This document shows, one piece after another, positions 59,789 through 64,000 of a DNA stretch of 64,000 nt (position 1 is the stretch's first letter; every line of letters starts with the position of its first letter). Source of the stretch: Ancylostoma caninum (Eukaryota; Nematoda; Chromadorea; Rhabditida; Ancylostomatidae). The stretch spans positions 620,001 to 684,000 of the forward strand of contig JBAJFG010000019.1 in assembly GCA_037903475.1 (NCBI GenBank). Direction: 5' to 3'. Below the pieces are notes generated by a model. It worked only from the letters and a program-made list of their open reading frames with translations. It had not been told where the DNA came from and did not search any database. The translations under genes and the position numbers were made by a program.

Positions 59789-62700
59789 ATGGGGACCTTG
59801 TCGCGATCTTCAAAAAAGAGACGAGGTGATGATAATGACTCTGACGATGGTCGCAAGCACAGAGAACGTCGACACTCTTCTTCTCGATCGAGGTCCAGAT
59901 CTCCTTCTCCAAAGGCAAAGAGGTAACTCGGGTTTTGTCTTAAAGCGCTGCCTAAGATAATGGCGATCTTCCAAGTAAATATCTTTTTCCTACTTGAAAA
60001 TTTTGATTAATACTCATTCCTACAATGTTATAGTAGTTACCGAAAACTTGTTAGTTAGGTAGTGTATATCTATCTACTGGATGGTTGCTCTTTTCCAAAT
60101 TATTCCTTTTTCCGATTTGCTAACTTCTGCATGATGTGAGCCTAAGGTGGTAACAGAGTGCAGGGTCAAGCATGGTGTTGGTAAAAAAAATCGACCCCGA
60201 AGCGACCCTTCCTAGAACATTTTATTTATATTTTCAGTTATGGTATAATATTTTAGCAGTTTTCAAACTATCACGAAGATACTTTATGGATTCGATTTTT
60301 TAAAATTAATTTTTTAATTTTTATTTTCGGATTTCAAGTTTTGTGAGTTAAACAACCAGTCAGTAGGCACACATGTCTGTCGCACACTCTACACACACAC
60401 TATAAGCAGTTAGAGTGATGTAGAAGTCGTATCCGAGCTCGAACAGGTCTAGGGTTCGATCCCCACGGGAGCCTAATTTTTCCAAGATGGAAAAGTGGAT
60501 GCAGAACAGTTGGGTGTCAAACATCCACGTGTACGAACGAACGCAAATTGTCGGGACTCTTTTTGAGCGATAAAAGTCAAGCTTGAGTGGCTTTATTCAC
60601 TTAGAGTTAGAATCGTAGACGTATAGATGTATTGTTGTCTGTCACGAATTTGAAAAGGGTTTGCATATGACCTGAGAAAATGGCTGGAAGATATCAGAAA
60701 GATTTGCGCTTTCTTGTGCACTACTTTCTATTTTGAGAAATTTAGTTTATTAGGGTTAAATTTAGATGAAAAAACTCATCCAGGTAGCATTGAGAGCTGA
60801 AACTTTACAATTATATAGAGCTTGTCTTTTCTTTCAGAATCATATTTAATATTTTGTCAGCTTTTGCACTCACGCCGAAAAAAAAGCCATGGAAAAAACC
60901 TAATTTTTTGCAAGTTCAAGAATGTGGTGTTATCCTGAGGCGAGTAACTTCTTAGTTACTTTGTAGGAGGGAACAGCTTTAACACATTACAGTAGAGGAA
61001 GATTTGCTCTTTCCTACGCATAAGGTTGTTTTTACACGATCTCCTGATTTTGACAGCTATTGAGTGTCAACATATCGCAAATTCAACTAATTCTGCGGTT
61101 GTCTTATGTGGCCTTATCACTATAAAAAAAAAATTGCAGTGAATGAGAAGCCGTGATATTTCGCATCCTGGTAAGGTTTGATTCTGGAAACCTGCCTTCG
61201 TAGCTTTGGGGCATCATGGGATGTCGGAAGGTCCTACGGCACCATCCATGGAATTGCATTTTGACCTACGGAGCTCCTATTGGACCCTTGGAGTCGATTT
61301 ACAGCCAAATAAAACATCAAAGTTTAGGAAGGAAGTGTTCATCAAGGATATATGCACTCGTTATTCTTGGTAATAAAAGAAAATGAGCATGCTGAAGCGT
61401 TTGCAAAACTGGTATCCTCGAACGTGGATCTCGCTGGTCTAAAGCGAAACTTTCCTACCTTCCCTACCTTGCGACTACCATACTATCCCCTTCCCCTCAG
61501 GCGACCCCCTTGGTAAATTACCATCGTACGTTTGACTCTCGCAGAGTGGTTTAGGATGTCCATTTCATTTCCTGTTAAGTTCTGTAAAATATGAGTGTGA
61601 GTACTTGCTCCATGCTATCTTTTTCAATTTTTCAGATCTCGACGTCGTGAAAAGGAGAGAGAGCCTACATCACCATCGAAGGAAGATTAGTGAGTACAGT
61701 TCTGTGGCCTACTCTTGTTTTTCTTTTCTCGAATAATTTCAAATGCGTTTGATGTGCTAGTAGTATACTCATATCTTCTTGAAAACCAGTTCTATTAAAT
61801 TCAGATGATTGCACGCATGACTTTCAAATCGTTCTTACTAATTATGGCTAGAGTTGTCTACCCAACGAAAATTTCCCATCGAGTGTGATAGCACACTTTT
61901 ACTGAACAATTATTAGACAATCACCATCTCTCTTATATTTGTTCTCCTCTGCTTTCTCATCACATCTTTTCAGTGCAGAATCCCTCTCCATTGAAGAAAC
62001 AAACAAACTCCGTGCTAAATTGGGTTTGGCACCGCTGGAGGTGGATGACACTCCTAAGGTTTGCTTGAATAGAGAGTTATATTCAGTTATTTTTTAGTTG
62101 ATCTCCCAGTGAGTTTACTCGTTACACTTTTTAGACAAGAGAAGGTGAAGATGGAGCTACAGTACATGTTGAAGACGGGTTTGAGTTTCGTCATAAGAAG
62201 CCAGAAAACTGGAGTGATAAGAAGAGAGATGCGGAAGTGAAGGAGAAGTTAGAGGTTGGTTAAAAAAAGCCTTTTTTATGTCACCAGAATCTCGGGTTCC
62301 TCAATACTGTAGGCCTTCTTCCCGAACATGGATCAATTTTTACGCCGTATCAACCATTTCCTTTTTTCTAATTTAGATAGCAAAAAAGAAACGCCATGTC
62401 TACGAGAAAGTGTTGGTAGAGAAAGGTTTGGCAGAATCAGACTCCGATGATGACGCTGCTGACTGGGTTGCGAAGATGAGAAGACTAGAAGAGGAAAAGA
62501 AGCGAGCTGAAGAAAGGGTGAGGATTTAAGCCACTCTTGTTTTGAAGCGTTTTTTTTTTACTAATTTGTCTTCATATTTGTTGTCCAGGCTAAAATGCTG
62601 GATGCAATGGATGAGGAGTTTGGAGTGACTAACATCATCGTTGATGAAAAAGCAAAGCAAGCAAAGAGAAAATCTCGACAAGATGCTAAAGTAGAGTTTT

Positions 62701-63944
62701 TACTTTCAAGTGTTTACGTGACTTTCCGTACATGTTGTCCTCTTCCAGCGGAGTAATAAGGATCCAATAACGGCTGGGCTAGTTGTTGGACATACGAAGG
62801 AGGCTTTCGCAGGAGTCTCTGATCACATTCTTGTTCTAGAAGACAAAGGTGAGTTCATTCTCTAATATAGCGAGGATCCTGATTCAGGTTGTTTTGTTTC
62901 TAACGACTGACATTGAGCATTGCAGGTGTTCTCGACGAAGGAGAGGAAGTGCTCATTGACCCTACCCTTGTTGACAATGAGAGATACGCGCGGAATGTAG
63001 AACTCAAAAAGCGGAAGGAGTTGCAGAAAGGCTTCGATGATGTGGACGAATTTGGAAAGGTGGGAGTATGCAGCCAGCTACTTGCATCTATGCTGCAATA
63101 TTTGTCTTAGACAGAGAATTAGAGAATCGGAGTCCTAAAATACAGTATGTTTGTAGGTGGCATCCGATTAAAGCATTTTACTACCGTGGCGCGAATTATG
63201 AGTCTGATTGATTTATTCACTATGCTTCGAAATTCGAGAGTTATCCACGTTTAGAGAGAATCCCAGTGTTTGAAGGAAATCAATCTCATGATCAAATGTA
63301 GAAGTTACACTGTTGTACATACTTATTGTCAGGCTTCAAGAGCCTATTGTTAGTAGTGAATAATTTATGGTGTTCTTGGTAATGACACGTTTTCATTATT
63401 TGGTTGTATTTGTTTCAGCCCAAATCTTATGGAGTACTAACGAAATATGATGAAGAGCTGGATGGCGTACAGAGAGAGAAGTTTCGCCTGAACGAGCATG
63501 GTGAATATGATTTGGAGAAGGACGAAAGGTATTTGAGATCATGTCGATGGCTTAGCTCTGAATGAAATGTGTGTGTGTTTGGTAGCCGTCATTACTACTA
63601 TACAGAGAGGACCGAATGAGGAGGGAACTGGAGTTGGCTGGTAAAGTACTGGTTAGCATGGAAATGCCAAAGTATCAAGTTGGCAGCGAATTTTATACAA
63701 AGGTAACAATTTTCTGTTTTTTTTTTTCTAAATTTCTGTGTCTACGCATTTCAATACCGCTAGCACTTATTCTGTAGCTGACATTTGCACGCACTGGATT
63801 CAGAGCGTATTTTCAGGAGGAGATGACTACTTTCCGTAAGGTCAAGAAAGGGAAAAAAGAGAAGTCAACGAGAAAAAGAAAGATCTTAAAAGCAGAAGAT
63901 CTGGTGCCAGATGAACCAGCTGAAGGGCGCGATTTGGGTTCCAG
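59789..63944 (+). CDS. SART1/Snu66-family U4/U6.U5 tri-snRNP factor, N-terminal part (runs off window)
   Basis: Eleven plus-strand exons, all in phase: 59789-59922, 61636-61689, 61974-62058, 62135-62254, 62377-62517, 62589-62690, 62749-62848, 62926-63059, 63419-63528, 63606-63702 and 63817-63944, with the last donor at 63945. The first exon encodes an Arg/Ser and acidic region (HSSSRSRSRSPSPKAKR). Exon 3 gives SLSIEETNKLRAKLGLAPLE, the SART1/Snu66 signature; later exons give MLDAMDEEFGVTNI, KGVLDEGEEVLIDPTLVDNE, LTKYDEELDG, and EEMTTFRK with a Lys-rich stretch. The family protein joins the U4/U6.U5 tri-snRNP to the pre-spliceosome in the nucleus. Introns are mostly 60-360 bp, but the first is 1.7 kb because it contains an hAT-like element. 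The C-terminal half lies beyond 64000. A frame starting at 59679 is another reading frame, not the start. Confidence 0.92.
60161..61541. mobile_element. hAT-like CAGGGTCAAGC element in SART1 intron 1
   Basis: Begins CAGGGTCAAGCATGGTGTTGG, the same end as the foldback at 40675, and ends with a diverged GTTTGACTCTCG. CAGAGTG flanks both sides (60154-60160 and 61542-61548), 7 of an expected 8 bp. A B-box-like AGGGTTCGATCCCCACGGGA lies at about 60451-60470. Confidence 0.5.
60405..60475 (+). other. tRNA-like segment in the SART1-intron element
   Basis: TTAGAGTGATGTAGAAGTCG (weak A box) followed by TAGGGTTCGATCCCCACGGG (B box with a stem). It is comparable in position to the tRNA-like arms of the 40675-42291 foldback. 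No closed acceptor stem. Confidence 0.35.
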
Positions 63945-64000
63945 GTTGTTTCGCAGATGTTTCCCTTCCATTCGAAATCAGCTCAAATCTATTTGATCTG

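Noticed and set aside
59679..59960. 93-codon ORF as the SART1 start
   Set aside because: Wrong frame; the Arg/Ser-rich frame from 59789 splices in phase into the SART1 signature exons.

Overview
The window looks like genomic DNA of a parasitic clade V (strongylid, hookworm-like) nematode; that assignment is inference. The genes are split into many exons of 50-220 bp. Introns carry GT..AG borders, usually with a T-rich TTTTCAG acceptor, and range from 37 bp to more than 4 kb when filled with transposons. Mariner-type, hAT-type, TTAA-type and RTE-like LINE elements make up much of the DNA. There is no prokaryotic organisation, rRNA gene, CRISPR array or convincing intact tRNA gene.

Layout. 1-3.2 kb (+): exons of a Thr/Pro/Glu-rich low-complexity protein, open at the left edge, with a mariner-like repeat in one intron. 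About 5.2-5.4 kb (-): last exon of a Pmp3/UPF0057 membrane proteolipid with a histidine-rich tail. 7.3-13.4 kb: a second mariner-like copy, AT microsatellite, a ~117-bp tandem repeat and a coiled-coil ORF of retroelement type. 13.5-24.2 kb (-): an eight-exon short-chain dehydrogenase/reductase (SDR) gene whose 4.3-kb second intron contains an RTE-like LINE on the same strand and whose other introns hold several MITEs. 24.3-39.7 kb: no gene I can support; it holds a TTAA-flanked MITE family, a TTCGAATA minisatellite and small inverted repeats. 39.7-46.5 kb: nested transposons, namely two mariner copies in opposite orientation, an hAT-like foldback of 1.6 kb with tRNA-like arms, and a 3.3-kb decayed LINE (+), the last two with target-site duplications. 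47.4-56.9 kb (-): a gene of about 27 exons and ~1,020 codons encoding a large helical protein, tentatively Integrator subunit 5-like. 55.9-58.8 kb: dispersed palindromic repeats and an inverted pair of GC-rich MITEs. 59.8 kb to the right edge (+): the N-terminal part of the SART1/Snu66 tri-snRNP splicing factor, running off the window.

The recognised host genes have unrelated housekeeping roles (membrane proteolipid, retinoid/steroid-type oxidoreductase, possible Integrator subunit, spliceosome factor) and show no operon. The last two are divergently transcribed from a repeat-filled 2.9-kb interval. The most informative part of the window is the record of nested insertions: target-site duplications and two occupied/empty site pairs (TTAA MITE at 36.5 kb versus 35.1 kb; small MITE at 8.0 kb versus the mariner copy at 1.7 kb).
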